This document shows positions 1-13,800 of a stretch of DNA of 64,000 nt, piece by piece (positions within the stretch are counted from its first letter, which is position 1; the number at the start of each line of letters is the position of its first letter). Both the position numbers and the translations under genes were made by a program. The notes under the pieces were generated by a model. The model had not been told where the DNA came from and did no database searches. It saw only the letters and a program-made list of their open reading frames with translations. The stretch is from Corylus avellana (taxonomy: Eukaryota; Streptophyta; Magnoliopsida; Fagales; Betulaceae), in the NCBI RefSeq assembly GCF_901000735.1, contig NC_081544.1, positions 13,554,630-13,618,629 of the forward strand, read 5' to 3'.

Positions 1-1258
1 AATGAAGATTATCCAACCTCAGTCTCCAACTAAGAGTCTCTGTGAAGAGCGACTCATAAAAACGGGTGATATGATAACTAATAGCCACTTGATCAGAAGT
101 AGTAGTGCCATTAATGTTCAAAGACTCAATATAATTCTGTCTTCGGTTGGCATTAGTAATTCGATGGAAGAATTTCGTACACTTATCACCCTCTTTCAAC
201 CAACAGATCCTAGATTTTTGCCTCCAACTGATTTCTTCTTGTAGGAGGGAGGATTCTAACTCTCTAGCAAGCACCATTTTCCTCTCAATCTCTTCAAAAG
301 ATAAACCTCTCTCTTCCTCCACCCTATCAAGAGCTTTAAGATCCTCCATACGAGCCTTAATACAAGCCCCACGTTGCCAAAATCTTGAGCATTCCATCCT
401 TTAATGTCCCACTTAAGAGCTTGCATCTTTTTAGAAAGAATGAAGCTCGGAGTACCATGAAATTGATACGAGACCCACCAGCTGCGAACTTTATCCACAA
501 AACCCTCCACTTTGAGCCACATATTCTCAAATTTGAAAGGTGTTTTGCCTCCTGAAGAAGAATTGCAGTCCAGAATAATAGGAGCATGATTAGAACAAAC
601 CCGAAGCATCCTCTTTTGACGCAAGTCCGGATGACGAGCTTCCCAAACCGGAGAAACTGGAAAATGGTCAAGCCTAGACCAAGAACGATTATTAGACCAG
701 GTAGAGATCCCCCCAACTAAGGGAAGGTCCATGAGGCCCTGCTCCGAAATGAACTCACCAAAATCCCTCATTGCAGACCGTGAATAAGCTCCCCTCAACC
801 TTTCACTTGGATAAAGAGTGGCATTGGAATTCCCACCAATACACCACGGCACGTCCTAGCAGCTCATAACCCCTGCCAGCTCCTCCCAAAGAAGGCGCCT
901 GGAATTGACTCTATTAGGCCCATACACCCCCGCAAACACCCAAACAAGACCATCCTCAACATTTTTGAATGAGCAGGCCGCCACATAACTCCCCAAAGCA
1001 ACATCTACCTTCTCAACAACCCTCTTGTCCCACATGAGCAAAATACCACCCGAAGCCCCAATAGAAGGAACATAGCACCACTCCACATACGGGCAGCCCC
1101 ATAAACTCCTCACTAAGCTGAATGAAAAAAAAATCCATCTTCGTCTCTTGAAAGCAAACTACATCTGCCTTCCAACTTCTGAGCAGATTTCTAGCCCTCA
1201 ACCTCTTATCCCTCTCATTCAAACCTCTCACATTCCATGAAAGAATCTTAAGCTTCAT
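1..1258 (-). pseudogene. LINE-1 ORF2, endonuclease part
   Basis: Starts [19 protein letters not shown]. The APE-type endonuclease motifs WNVRG, FQETK and ASGGILLMW are visible, along with SNHAPI, where the catalytic His is kept. The GGDFN motif has become GGNSN (a catalytic Asp lost). Frameshifts near 1110 and 855 split the frame. RT lies beyond the window. Confidence 0.78.
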
Positions 1259-3441
1259 GATTTAACTCGATTGGCCCTCCCCTTATTCCTGTCCCTCGTA
1301 GAATACTCCAAAAAATTAAGCGAAGACTGCAGATTATTAAGCTTTCTCTTACCTTTTTTAACTGCAGGTGTAAACTCTTCTCTTTCCATTTCACTGCCCT
1401 TGTTGTCAGCGATAAGTAACCCAATGGTCTCCTCAAGCTTCCTTTCTTCTCCATCGCAAGAGAGGCCAACTTCTTTGCAAGCCTTAGTAATGAAAGCCCT
1501 CTCCTGCACCACCAACGGCTCCTCATCTAGAGAATTTGGGATGAAAGACTCCTGAGAAAAGGAAACCTCATCTACAGGGGAATCTCCTCCCAAATTTACA
1601 ACCGGTGTCATGCATATACCCGGCTCCTTACCTAGAATACCCAACTCAGAACCACCTAGAGGCTGATCCACAGGACCGCTCCCAAAGATTTCTTCCCTCC
1701 CAGACTCCGCACAAACACCGGCAGCAGACCCAGAGAATACCGGTGACGCCCACTTGTCAGGCTTCTTACCCAGAATCCCCATAGCAGAGACGCTCGAACC
1801 ACTCTTCGGAGAGCACTGATCAGCAAGACCGAACACTGGAGTAGGAGAAACGTCAGGAACAAGAGGGACAGCCTGCGTCTTTACCCGCGAACCCGTAGCA
1901 AAATCGCATAACTCCATCGTCAAAATTACCTGAACAGTGGAACCCACCGTCGAATCATCTCCCATAACACCAACCCTCACCGGAATCTTCCTCGCTGGCC
2001 CCTTACCAGACGATGCTACCTTCGTCGGCACCTCTGTCGAAGACGCAGAATCAATCGGCAGGGGAGGAGCGGCATGGGCATCCCTGGCACAGGGTAACGA
2101 CCTAGAAATGGGAACATTCAGGATTACCATCGGCGCCCACCAGAGCATTGGAACCGCCCGCCGCGAAGTCCGGTGCACCTACTGGCTTCAGCCCTGCACC
2201 CGAGCCCTCCCCTTTCTCCAATGGCCTAGGCCCAAACTCCCCAGTAGAGATATCTTGCAAAACCAGGGCCTTACTGACAGGACCATTAACGAGACCACAG
2301 TCCACGATGGGCCGAGCATTCTTCTTCTTGAAGTAAGTCTTGACAGGTTGAGAGGCCTTTCCATGAACCAACTTGGGCCGCCCCGTATAAGCCTCCTTGG
2401 ACTGGGCCACACCGAGCTTGGTTTTGTCCCCTCTTGCCGGTCCACAATCGCAAGCCCCACCAAGCTTGGATGTAAATCTTTGGCACTCCATATATTTAAT
2501 TGCTATATCAAGCCTTTCCAATCCCACATCAACCTCTCCTTTTAGCCTGCTCAACGACTCCCTAGCATTAATGAGTTCGACTTTTACACGAAAGGAGGAC
2601 TACTCGTCGTGGCAGCCATCCCCCTCCCATCCCTTCACGTCTTCAGCACCAAGTTTCGATGATGTCAGCCTCGCCGTGGTATACAAGCTGCTCACCGGAA
2701 GTGGGAACCTACTCACCGGATCCCTGCTGAAATCCCCCAAAGGCTCCCCTTCCTTTGGGTTGCACGTTCCCGCCACAACAGAAGACTAGATCTTCTTTGG
2801 ACCCTCCCCACTGCCACCGACAGTCCTCACTGGGACAATGATCTTTTGCGAACCCACCACATGCTTGGCAAAAACTTGGGCTTGCTTGTCCATCTCTGCA
2901 GATGCCTCTTTCAGCCACCTTGGCACCCTAACTATCGGCTCAGAATAAGAATTAAAACAATCCTCCGTCGGTTGCAATGACAACCCCAAAACCTCCACGT
3001 AACTCTTCCTTCCCGCCCCCTCCTGATCCTTTTTCCTTCCCTGGCCTCTCTGACCTCACAAAGAGATGACTTTGCCAGACGCACCTCCAAGATAAAATGT
3101 TCCCATCCTTGACCATATCGTCCTTCTGGGATAATAATCGAACCACATCTTTGCCTACCATCAAATTCTTCTACCGTCAACAAACGCCCATGTCTGTTGG
3201 AACATTTCTGGGCAATTATCCGTGGGTACCCTGCTCTGGATTGATCCCAAAATACCTCAGAAGTTTCCACTACCACCAAGTCCTCCACTATGTGCGCCAG
3301 CCACACTAACTCGTCCTTCTACAAAAAAATGGATTTTTGTTTCCTATTGCTTCTTTCAAAAATCCTCACCCCTGAAGCCCCTCCCTTAATTAGCAAATCA
3401 AAAACTTTGAACTCCACAGACCACCTTCTCAAACCAGCCAT
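1255..3441 (-). pseudogene. LINE-1 ORF1, broken
   Basis: ATG at 3441 (MAGLRRW), then an N-terminal domain (about residues 40-120) with [11 protein letters not shown] and SNRHGRxLTxEEFDGRQ, then a low-complexity middle and a C-terminal conserved block ending RKLNNLQSSLNF. An early stop lies near 3318 (FL*KDEL) and frame changes occur near 2930, 2790, 2550 and 2150. ORF1 of plant L1 elements is thought to bind the element RNA. No CCHC knuckle is visible. The last codons overlap the ORF2 start as ATGA (TGA at 1257-1255). Confidence 0.75.
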
Positions 3442-3535
3442 GACATTAACCAAGCAGCTGAAAACTAAACACCCAAACAGTGCTCACGCGCCACCCACAT
3501 GCCTACACTTAGGCGGAGGTGGATAAGAGAGAAGA

Positions 3536-4741
3536 GAGGTCAATCACAAAATGTGTGGGGAAAAAAAAAATTGTTTTATCTCCAATACTATCACATTTTC
3601 TGATACTGTTTACAAAAGGATTTGTGTTAAATTTTTTTTGTTTTAAGTTTCTTATAGTAGCATGCACTTTATAAAGAAAGGTAAGTTGTCTAAAATAGCT
3701 TGAACATAAAATTAAAATAAACTACTTCCACTAGCCTTAGTGGACTATATTTGGTTTTGTTCTTGATAATTTAGATTGGAATTGCATATGATATTTCTTT
3801 GGAGATATTATTGTCACATGGGTTATTAAAGGTTGCCTTGTCATAATGGGTAATTATTATGACTTTATTCTTGATTATTGCTATTAAGGTATTATTATTT
3901 ATTCTATTACATGTTTGGATGTGTTGGATATTGTGTGGATTGGTGAATGGACTTTGGGAGTTTGTAGACTCCAGGTATGCAGGACCTAGATATTGTTGCA
4001 AGGGAATACACTTAAAAGGGAGCTTGATTATGTTGGAGTATATGTTACATATATGGTTCAAATTGACTTTTGTTTGTGGACTGGAATTTAAAATTTTAGT
4101 CGAACTTAAAATTGGTATTAGAGCTTGGGCTTGTTTCTGTCAGGAACAAAAAACCATGGATTTGGGAATTTCACATTTATAGCTGTTACCATACCCATTT
4201 TGGGTTTGGGACGCAACATACCACCCTTTTAAGACCAGGATGGAGGGTAAATCATGTATTCAAGACTTACAACATGCATGTATAACATACCAATAACTAA
4301 AAAAAAATCCAATTATTTATTCAATTTTTCTAATTTTCGTGTTATTTTATAGTTTTGGGTGTTACCACTTGAGAGAGAGAGAGAGAGAGATTATTTGAAC
4401 GCATCCATGTAATGAGACGTCTAGGCCAAAGAAAATCACATGATCTGTCATGCGTTCACTCTTTTAGCAAAATTAAATACATGAGTATGGGGGAGGGGGG
4501 GTGACATTGATGATTTATAAAGTTTAGACTTGGCATTGCTTAAATTAGAAGTTCAAGGACCAAATAGAAACCAACTCCAAGGTCGGAGGATTATAATTGT
4601 AGTTTCCCCATACTTAATAAATACATGATAATGATGAAAATATTTGACACTAGAAATTTTAATTGTAAAGAAAGCTATCAGAAGGAACCAAAACATGGTT
4701 ATGACACAAACAATGCTACTCAGACTTTACTTTGATCATAC
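3536..4741. other. Gene-free AT-rich stretch with LTR remnant
   Basis: No exon or complete element was recognised. A TTGGTATTAGAGC sequence at about 4112-4124 resembles an initiator-tRNA-Met primer-binding site, and a short ATG frame follows at about 4155, so 3770-4190 is probably the decayed 5' end of an LTR element. A (GA)n run lies at 4372-4390 and a G-run at 4489-4501. Confidence 0.4.
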
Positions 4742-4852
4742 CTTTACACCAACACCAAGGAAAGGGCAATCATATAGAGATTGTAAAATTGAAGTTTTGG
4801 CATTGTAACCAGCTCCAAATCCAACCTTTGCTTCCTTATAGCTTTCTAGAAT
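4742..4852 (-). CDS. ARC3: ARC3 exon, GFGAGYN segment
   Basis: A 111-nt, 37-codon exon between TTTACAG and donor GTATGA. It encodes [17 protein letters not shown], then the segment ending [10 protein letters not shown], which in ARC3 corresponds to the FtsZ-like GxGxG...A...A...PLL region. No further exon was found between 3536 and 4741, so the rest of the middle domain and the MORN repeats must lie beyond the window, past LINE-1. Confidence 0.87.
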
Positions 4853-7800
4853 CTGTAAATGGTTGCATTAACCATAAAAAGTACTAGAATAAGCAATAAA
4901 CAGAAAGAAGAAGATATGCAATGCAGGAACTCAGGGAGTAAAAGACATAATTTTGAAAGTTCCTCTTGAAGGGACCAAGTTAGAACAGAATAAAAGCGCA
5001 ACAAAAAATAAAGTACTTAGAAATCATAAGCCATGAAGAACAGCCTGAGTGACAAATAAATCGTGAATAATTAAGTGTTTAATTTAATCCATCAATAATC
5101 AATGCAAGAGGGGATGGTTTAGGTAACTTACTTCAATAAGTTCTGAAACTTGGACTTCTTTCACATCATTATGTGCTACATCTATCAGTTTTCTGTGTGT
5201 TTCCTGGAAAGATATAATCGAGTGAAGGCAAGGCTGGTAAAAAATGAGAGCGAAAAAGATATCTGAGAAAATTAACTTACAGATATAAGAACAGATATGG
5301 CATTAACAGCCAATAAAACAGCATTATTTGCAGTCTTCACAGCCTCATCAAGTGTGACCAAGTCCTTTCTAAGTAGCATGTCAGTGTCAACATCTGTTGA
5401 TAAAAAATAAAAATAAAAATGAGCCACTTAAAGTTTAGCAAGTCCATGAGCAACATTATTCATTATTCATTATTCATTAACAGTCTATTGACATTGGCCA
5501 AAAAGAAGAATTATAAAAAATTAAAATTAAAAAAAAAAAAAAAAATGGCAATTGTAATGCTAGTGTGACATTCCACATTGCCTGGATGTAGAAAAGATGT
5601 GTTTATATAGAATATACTCTTTCTAAATGGTACGAGGTCATTTGGGGCAAACTCAATAATAAAATCGTGAGGGCTTGGCCCAAAGCGGACAATATCATAT
5701 CATTTAGGGCAGGGTGTTACATATGGTATCAAAGCCATAATGTGACGTCCCACATTGCCTGGGTGTGAGAAAGGGAGTGTACTTATATAGAACATGCTCT
5801 CTCTAAATGGTATGAGGCTTTTTGGGGTAAACCCAATAATAAAACCATGCGGTATTGGGCCAAAGAGGATAATATCGTATCATTTAAGGTGGGGTGTTAC
5901 ATATAGTATCAAAGTCATAGTCCAGCTTCAGATGGAGGGAACGTGCACAAGCCCATGAGGGTCGCTTGCGAAGATGCTGGGTCCCAAGAGGGAGTGATTG
6001 TGACATCCCACAATGCCTGGGTGTCGAAAAGATGATATGTTTATATGAAATATGCTCTCTCTAAATGGTATGAGGCCTGTTTGGATAAATCTAATAATAA
6101 AACTGTGCGAGCTTGGCCCAAAGCAGACAATATTATCATTTAGGGCAGGGTGTTACATATGGTATCAGAATCATAGCCCAACCTGAGATGAGGGGAGCGT
6201 GCACAAGCCCATGAGGGTTGCCAGCGAGGACGCTAGGTCCCAAGGAGTGCACGAGCCCAAGAGGGTGTGGAAAAAATGATGTATTTATATGAAATATGCT
6301 CTCTCTAATAGTATGAGACCTAAAACCGTTCAGACTTGGCCCAAAGCAGACAATATCATAACATTTAGGGTGGGGTGTTATAGGCAGGGAGAGGTATCTT
6401 ATTTTTCTTTTCTCTATTCTAGCGAGAGGTACCTACCAACTTCACGTATATGTCCATGTCTAAACCCTAATAAACTTGGGAACATATTAATGCAAATTCT
6501 CCCCTTTTTGCTCTTCTTCGATAACTTGACTAAATCAACCTACAATACAATAGTACCCTTTTACAAGTATAACAGATATCTTAGGCTTACTTGTATTATA
6601 CCAGCCGTTGATTGGTAAAGTTGTGCTTTTGTTTAGTGAAACTAGCCATTGGTCTTTGTTAGGGAGAGAATCATCTAGAGAGTCCACTAAGAGTACATTA
6701 ATCATCTGTGGTCCGTAATTGGTGCAACTCTTGTACGCCAAATTGCACCAATTGCAACAAAGCTTCAGCTTTTGGACTAGAGTAGTGTCCGAATGTGTAT
6801 ATTGAATGTGCTCTTAGTGGACTCTCTCCAAATGATTCTCTCCCTAACAATTGGTATCAAAGCTATGGTTAGCATCCCCCATACGACTATCTTGGTCTTT
6901 GACGCGTTTGGTTTTGCTTTGGTAAAGCATGCGGATGGCTCTTGGAGCAAAGTTGTTTTCCGTGGCCAACAATTGGAGCAACTCTTGTACGCATGAGACT
7001 CTTGGATTTGTAAAAGGGCTCACATGCAAGGGGGAGCTTGATCAAACTGAAAGAGAGTCACACGTGACGAAAAGATTTGTTGTGAGTACACGTATAAGTG
7101 TTGTGTCTCACATTGATAAAAATAAATAAATAAAGTAGTCAGGGGCGGACCTAGTCCCTCCAAAAATTTTAAAATCTTTCCTAAAATATACATTTTTTTA
7201 TAATTTTGTCACCTAAAATAATATTTATGTCCCTCTTCTAGCATGTAAATCCGAAAATTTCCCTCCAAAAATTTTAAAATCCTTCCTATAGTATACATTT
7301 TTTTTTTATAATTTTGTCCTCCAAAATAATATTTTTGCCCCATTTTTAATTTTAGTTTTCTCCCTCTTCTAGCCTGGAAAATTGAAAATGTTCTCATTCA
7401 TTTAGTTTCCTTCCAGTCCAGACTCCAATTCACTAAATTTACATAAATGATTCTTTTTTTTTTTTTTTTGTGTAAGATCACCTTACTAATTTGAATCTGC
7501 CTTCCTCTTAGAGACCACACAATAAGATAAGAAAACATTGAGTTGATAATTCATTCAATGATTCTTCTTGCCGCCTAAGGGTTACATTTATAGAAAACTA
7601 ATTGAAATTGTATAAGGAATGTAATCTATATTATTGACTTGTTAATTCATAATCGCCTTCTCGAGGAAAATAACCATTGTGGATCTTTTATTGATGGAAT
7701 ACAATTCTTGAAGATTGTTACCTTTCCATGTTTATTATCAAACCCTCCATATATGATGTCGTTCATTACCTGCCTTTTCATGTTTATTATTCCACCTCCA

Positions 7801-10800
7801 TAGCTCCATAGATGCTGCCCCTCATTTTTTTTTTTTTTTGATAAATAATCAAGAATATCATTGAAAAGCATAAAGGGGCGCAACCCAAGTACATAGGAAC
7901 TCAGGAAGTATACAAACACACCCCTTTAAAGATAAAAAGAAAAATGTAAATCTACAAATTGATGCAACGAAGAAATTTGAGGAATGTTCAAAACACCCGC
8001 CCAATGGAAAAACAAATTGAGAAACCTATTGCTAAGTTCCGCCATTGTCAATTCCTTGTCTTTGAAACATCGAGCATTTCTCTCCCTCCAAATAGTCCAC
8101 ATAAGGCATTTCTCTACCTCTTTGGCCTTCCCAGCAAGCAAGGAGATCACTAATCCTACCATTCATGACCCACTTCACATCAAAAAGAGAAAAAAGAACA
8201 CTCCAAAGAGCACGAGCCACGTCACAATGGAGGAGGAGATGATCAATGGACTCTTCACTCCTCTTACACATACTACACCAATCCACCACGATCAAACCTC
8301 TCTTCCGAAGGTTATCCAAAGTGAGAATCCTTCCAAGGGTAGCCGTCCACACAAAGGAACTAACTCTGAGCGGGACTTTAACCTTCCAAATACTCTTCCA
8401 CGGAAAAGAATAGCTCCCCCACCTTGTGCCTCTTTGCAGGAGAAGGAATCACACCGAAGAAAGAACGTACCTCAAAAAGCTTCCACTTTGAGGGGATCCA
8501 CCAAATGCGATCCACCCCCCCATCATGACGCCACGTCTCATACAATTTCTCATAGAAAGTCAACACCACCTCCACTTCTCAATCCTGAGCCGCTCGACAA
8601 AAAGGAACATTCCAATGTACTTCCTCATTCAAAAACTGCATATTATCACTCACCCAAGCATCTTTGTTTCTTGCAATACAAAACAATTCAGGGAAAGACT
8701 CCTTCAAAGGGTGATCACCACACCAAATATCATGCCAAAACCTAATTTGGGAGCCATCACCAACTTCAAATCTGATGAACTTAGAAAAAAACTCCCACCC
8801 TCTCCTTATATGCTTCCAAACCCCTACACCAAAGGGCCTATCAACCTGTTTTGTACACCAATCTCCCTCCATTCTTCCATATTTTACCTCAACGACCTTC
8901 CTCCAATAAGCTTCCCTCTCCGTAGCATAACGCCATAACCATTTCCCCAATAAAGCTTGATTGAACCTTCACACATTTCTAATCCCCAAACCACCATCCT
9001 TCAAAGGAGTGCACACTAAAGACCATTTAACTAAGTGAAACTTAGTCTCCTCATTGGTACCACCCCATAAAAAATCCCTTTGCAACTTTTCTAACCTATT
9101 TGCCACACTCGAGGGAATGGGAAAAAGAGATAACAAATAGGTTGGAAGGTTACAGAGAGTACTTTTAATCAGGGTTAGCCTTCCCCCTTTTGATAAAAGA
9201 CCCAATTTCCACCCAGCCAACCTCCTCTCTGTCGTCTCAAGCATACTGTTCCAGATTGTGGTATCCTTGCAATGCACTCCCAAAGGAAGCCCCAAATACT
9301 TCATATGTAAGCCGACCACCCGACAATCAAAAATGCTAGCCAACAAATCAATATTCTGCACCTCCCCAATAGGAACAATTTCATACTTTGACAAATTTAT
9401 CTTTAATCCTTGACAAATCCCCCAAGAACTACTAAAATAGCCTGCTGGTTCTCCATTAACCAAGACTGAGTATTGAACCGTAGAGATACAAAACGCAATC
9501 CAGTCTCTCCATTTCTACCCAAAACCACATTTCTGAAGAAGGAGCAGTAAGAAGTCCCAATTCACATGATCATAAGCCTTCTCAAGGTCCAGCTTGCATG
9601 ACAAACCAGGAATCCCGAAACGCAAACGGCTGTCAATGCATTCGTTCCCTATAAGGACCGAATCCAGGATTTGCCTTCCCTTGACCAAAGCATTTTGAGA
9701 CTCTGAGATTATCTTGGCCGATACCGTTTTCAATCTATTCGCTAAGACTTTAGCGATAAGCTTGTACACCACCCCAACAAGACTTATCGGACGAAAGTCC
9801 TCAAGATCCACCGCCCCCACTTTCTTAGGAATGAGAGCAATAAAAGATTGCTTGCCTTAGGGAATCTTAACATCCACCCCTTGTGATCATCTCAAAAAAA
9901 ATAAATAAACATTTGTCCCCCCACACTAAAAATTCTAGTTTTGCCCCTAAAAGTAGTCAATATATCTAAATGGAACCAAGCTCATTAGCTTAAATTTTTG
10001 GGCTACAGTGGTATCCAAATATGTATATTAATGTACTCTTGGTGGACTCCCTACGTGATTCTCTCACTAACCGTCTTGGTCAAATAAAAAGAGACTTGAC
10101 TACTCAAGTCTTCGCTTGCAAAGAACTTTACTTGGTCCCCAAGTTTGATTATTCCAAGCAAAAGTAGTAGGTAATAGAGATGTAATAGAATATTATGAAG
10201 GAAGAATGATGAATGAAGTATTTTTAGCTTCTTGTAATGCATGGGTACACTCCATAGATGCACACACTCTCTCTCTTTCTTACAAATTCTCCAGAAAGTG
10301 ACGCCTAAAACCTGATGTGTTGCCTACATACTCTAATCTAATGAAAGGTTCTCTTTGTCTTTTGCTTTCCCTTTCTCTTTTCATGTGCTATGTTTAGCCT
10401 CTAATCAGTATTTCTGCCCTAAAATAAAATCAGAAACCTAAAATTTCTTAAATAAGTATCTTGACAATTGCTTTCTTATCCAGCCTCGAATCCCTATTTT
10501 CCAAGTGGTTGAGCTGAAGTAACATACTGCATTAGATTTGGTTTCAAAGCCCTCCTATATCTATTAGAGCTCTGTTTGTTATGCGTCAAAAATCCAGGCT
10601 ATCTTGCATCACTACGCCCTTCATTCCAAGCTCTTTTCCTGCTGAGCCAAAAATAAGTAACATAGGTGTGTGAAGATTAACAATCTATTATGATATTTTT
10701 AATTCTTGGAAAGCCCAAAGGCATAAGTCAGTGAAACCACCATTTTAATGCTTCATGACAATCTCCAAAGTTGCTATGACACCAAAAGTGGCCATAAGCA

Positions 10801-13800
10801 TCACTCCACCAAGTTCATCTTTTTTTTTTGATAAGTAAATATGCATTATGAAAGCGTAGAGGGGCGCAACCCTAGTACACATGGAGTATACAAGAGAGCG
10901 ACTAAGAGGGAGAAAAAGAAGAAGAGAACATAAAAAGGAAATCGGGGAAACTAATCACTAAGGGTGCTAGCCAACCAGTAGTCCAAGTGAATAGGGTGTA
11001 CAAGAAAAAGTGAGTGAGATCTTCAATGTTCTTAGACAAGTCCTCGAAACATCTAGCATTTCTCTCAATCCAGATGCACCACATAAGGCAAAAAGGAACC
11101 ATCTTCCACATAACAGCACTGCGAGCTTTGCCACCCGCCCACCAAGAATCATACAACCCCCTAACGCTGCCAGGCATCACCCAGCATAAACCAAACCGAG
11201 AGAAAACGGCATTCCACAAGATACGCGCGACCCCACAATGAAGAAAGAGATGGTCAACTGACTCCCCATCCGATTCACACATGCAACAACGGTTTATCAC
11301 AACAATACCTCTCTTCCGAACATTATCCAAGGTTAGAGTCTTCCCAAGCACGGCCGTCCAAGCAAAAAAAGCCACTTTCGAAGGAGCCTTGGTGCGCCAT
11401 AAACTCTTCCAAGGGAAAGGGGAGGGATCTTTAGAAGCAAGGATCCTGTAAAAAGATCTAACCTCAAAAGTACCTTTACGAAAAGAGATCCACCACATCC
11501 GATCATCCCCTACCCCACGCATCAAGTGCGAATACAAGAGAGTGTAAAAAGAGGTCAAGATCTCCACTTCCCAATCATGAACCCTACGAATGAAGGAAAC
11601 ATTCCACTGCACAGAGCCATTTGTACACTCCCTATTATCCGCAATAGACGCTTCCTTGTTGGAGGCAATACTGAAAAGTCCAAGAAAAGCATCCTTGAGA
11701 GGCATGTCACCACACCAAATATCCTCCCAAAACCTGATATTGGACCCAAATCCAGGGACCAATCTAATGTGACAATGAAACAACCTCCACCCCCTACTTA
11801 TGTACTTCCATAACTGCACCCCATGCGAACCACTGGGAACCCTAGAACGCCAACCACCCCAAACCACACCATACTTTGCCACCAGAATCTTTCTCCACCA
11901 TGCCTCTTTCTCATGAGCATATCTCCACAACCATTTCCCCAACAAAGCTTTATTCATCAAACGCATATTCCGGATCCCTAAACCTCCCTTAGAGATCGGA
12001 GAGCATACCTTGTTCCAACTAACCAGATGGAACTTAAACTCATCATTGATCCCACCCTATAAGAAATCACGTTGAATCTTTTCCATACGCTTCGCCACGG
12101 AAGCCGAAATAGGAAACAGGGACAAGAAATAAATGGGAAGATTGGATAAGGTGCTCTTGATGAGCGTAATCCCTTTAGACAAATACAAGTATTTCCAAGG
12201 AGCCAACCTTTGGCATACTTCTCCAACAAATCGTCCTAACTGGCCTGTGGGATGCAGGATCATGTAAACAAGAAAACATCAAGTTGAAGGGGTAAATATT
12301 TCTAAGACTGTGAGACTATCACAAGAATCTAAGAAATCTTCTTAAAAACTATAGATTCTATCTATGGTTTAAGGAAAAACACAAAGAAACTCAACTCTGA
12401 GTAATTCTTATTAAACAAACTCAATAATAATCATAAAACTAAATTGCTAAAGGCTATAAGCATATATTTATAGCCCAAGACTCCTAGCTCTAAAATAACA
12501 ATTAAATAAAGTTGGTTTAAAAGTCTATGAAAGAAGACTAAACCAAATAGAAGACTAACAAAGAACCTAATTCAAAATGAAAGACTGAAAGATAAGATAG
12601 AATAACAAACTAACACAGAAACCTAGTTTAAACAAAAGACTGAAATGTAAAATAGGATAAGATAAGATAAGCCGTTCTAAACTATATCTGCATCATTCTC
12701 CCCATGTTGGAGAGAATTCGTCCTCGAATTCGGCCGATTCTTTCCACGGTCCTTCGGATGCACTGTTAACTCATTCCATTCTCCGTTCCTCAATATCACA
12801 AGGCAACACCCCAAAATAAACGTGACGCTTCTCATCATCGAAATACTTTGATGGTTGTCATGAAAACCCTATACACCATTTGGCAGTATTGCAGGTTTGC
12901 TCTTCGTTCGTTCCTTCTCCCTTCCACGTGCCATGAAGATACTCAAGAATGGGTCAAGCATTGTTTCCCTTGTGAACATGTAATTTTTCTCATCCGCATA
13001 AAACTCACTATAATCTTCGTTAGGAGAATTTAAAATATCTTCAATACCAAGAAAATCAACATAACCTAATTCTTCATCACTAAAATTAGGTAATGCACCT
13101 GGAAGGTCTTCTTCAACTTCTTCATAATCAGCGATGCCATCCTCTTCCAATTGGCCATCTTCTTTTGGATAGAGACCACCAAACATGGGGAAAAACCCAT
13201 CTTTTTCGTGCTCCTCCGTAGGCATTTCCTCTTCCCATGAGTCATCTTCTTCGGGCTCCTCATCATAGGTTGGTGGCGAATCCCAATCCCCAAACCCTTG
13301 CAAAGGATCTTGAACATCTTCATGACTGAATTCATCAATGAACTCGGATTCCTGAAACTCTTCATCCACAAATTCCTTCTCCTCCTCCGCAGAATATGGA
13401 TTTGGTTCATAGATTTGAGGCTCAGGAATAATGGTCAAGTTGGTTAGTCGCAGCATCTCCGTCTTAATTCGTGCTCTCCGTTTTTCAGAATGTGCCCTAT
13501 GACCGACAACCACATTATCGTCATCCACAAAGCGTTGATTTGTTTGATGGTGACGAACTTTAGGGCTACCCCGGTTGTCAACTCGGGTTGTGAAGATCTC
13601 TATCTCTTTTCGTAGTATTTCCACCTCCTCCACCAGGCGTTTCCAACGAATCGCTGCTTGATTTGCCTTTACCTTTTTCTGCAGCATCTCCGCCTCATCC
13701 ACCAAGCGTTGCCACTGCTCCTCCATGCGTGTTTCACCGACTGCTTCCTCACGTTCATACACGTCCTCCCGATTTGCAAAGCGGTTGCCCCTTCTTCTTG

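Larger units (their letters stand above)
1..3535 (-). mobile_element. LINE-1: L1-type element, 5' part
   Basis: The 5' end lies near 3535 on the minus strand. ORF1 is followed by an overlapping ORF2 with an endonuclease domain that runs off the window at position 1, so RT and tail are outside. It belongs to the same family as LINE-A and the 5' fragment at 24912-25500: the start of ORF1 and the [19 protein letters not shown] block are nearly identical. Several frameshifts and stops make it inactive. It sits inside ARC3 in the sense orientation. Confidence 0.85.

Noticed and set aside
1937..2545. 202-codon plus-strand frame
   Set aside because: Antisense to LINE-1 ORF1; no recognisable motif.
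4112..4124. TTGGTATTAGAGC as a possible tRNA gene piece
   Set aside because: Matches the complement of a tRNA-Met 3' end as a primer-binding site; no cloverleaf around it. The same holds for similar sites at 5724, 6850, 22660 and 38991.
6470..6545. Candidate for the missing ARC3 exon (minus strand text KKGRICIN)
   Set aside because: No GT donor in the required phase and no suitable acceptor; reads better as LTR-element debris.
7984..8745. 253-codon plus-strand frame
   Set aside because: Antisense to LINE-C ORF2, which has clear RT and post-RT motifs on the other strand.
10735..10812. Minus-strand frame of about 25 codons reading [12 protein letters not shown]
   Set aside because: Too short, no splice sites or family I recognise, and does not fit the ARC3 gap.
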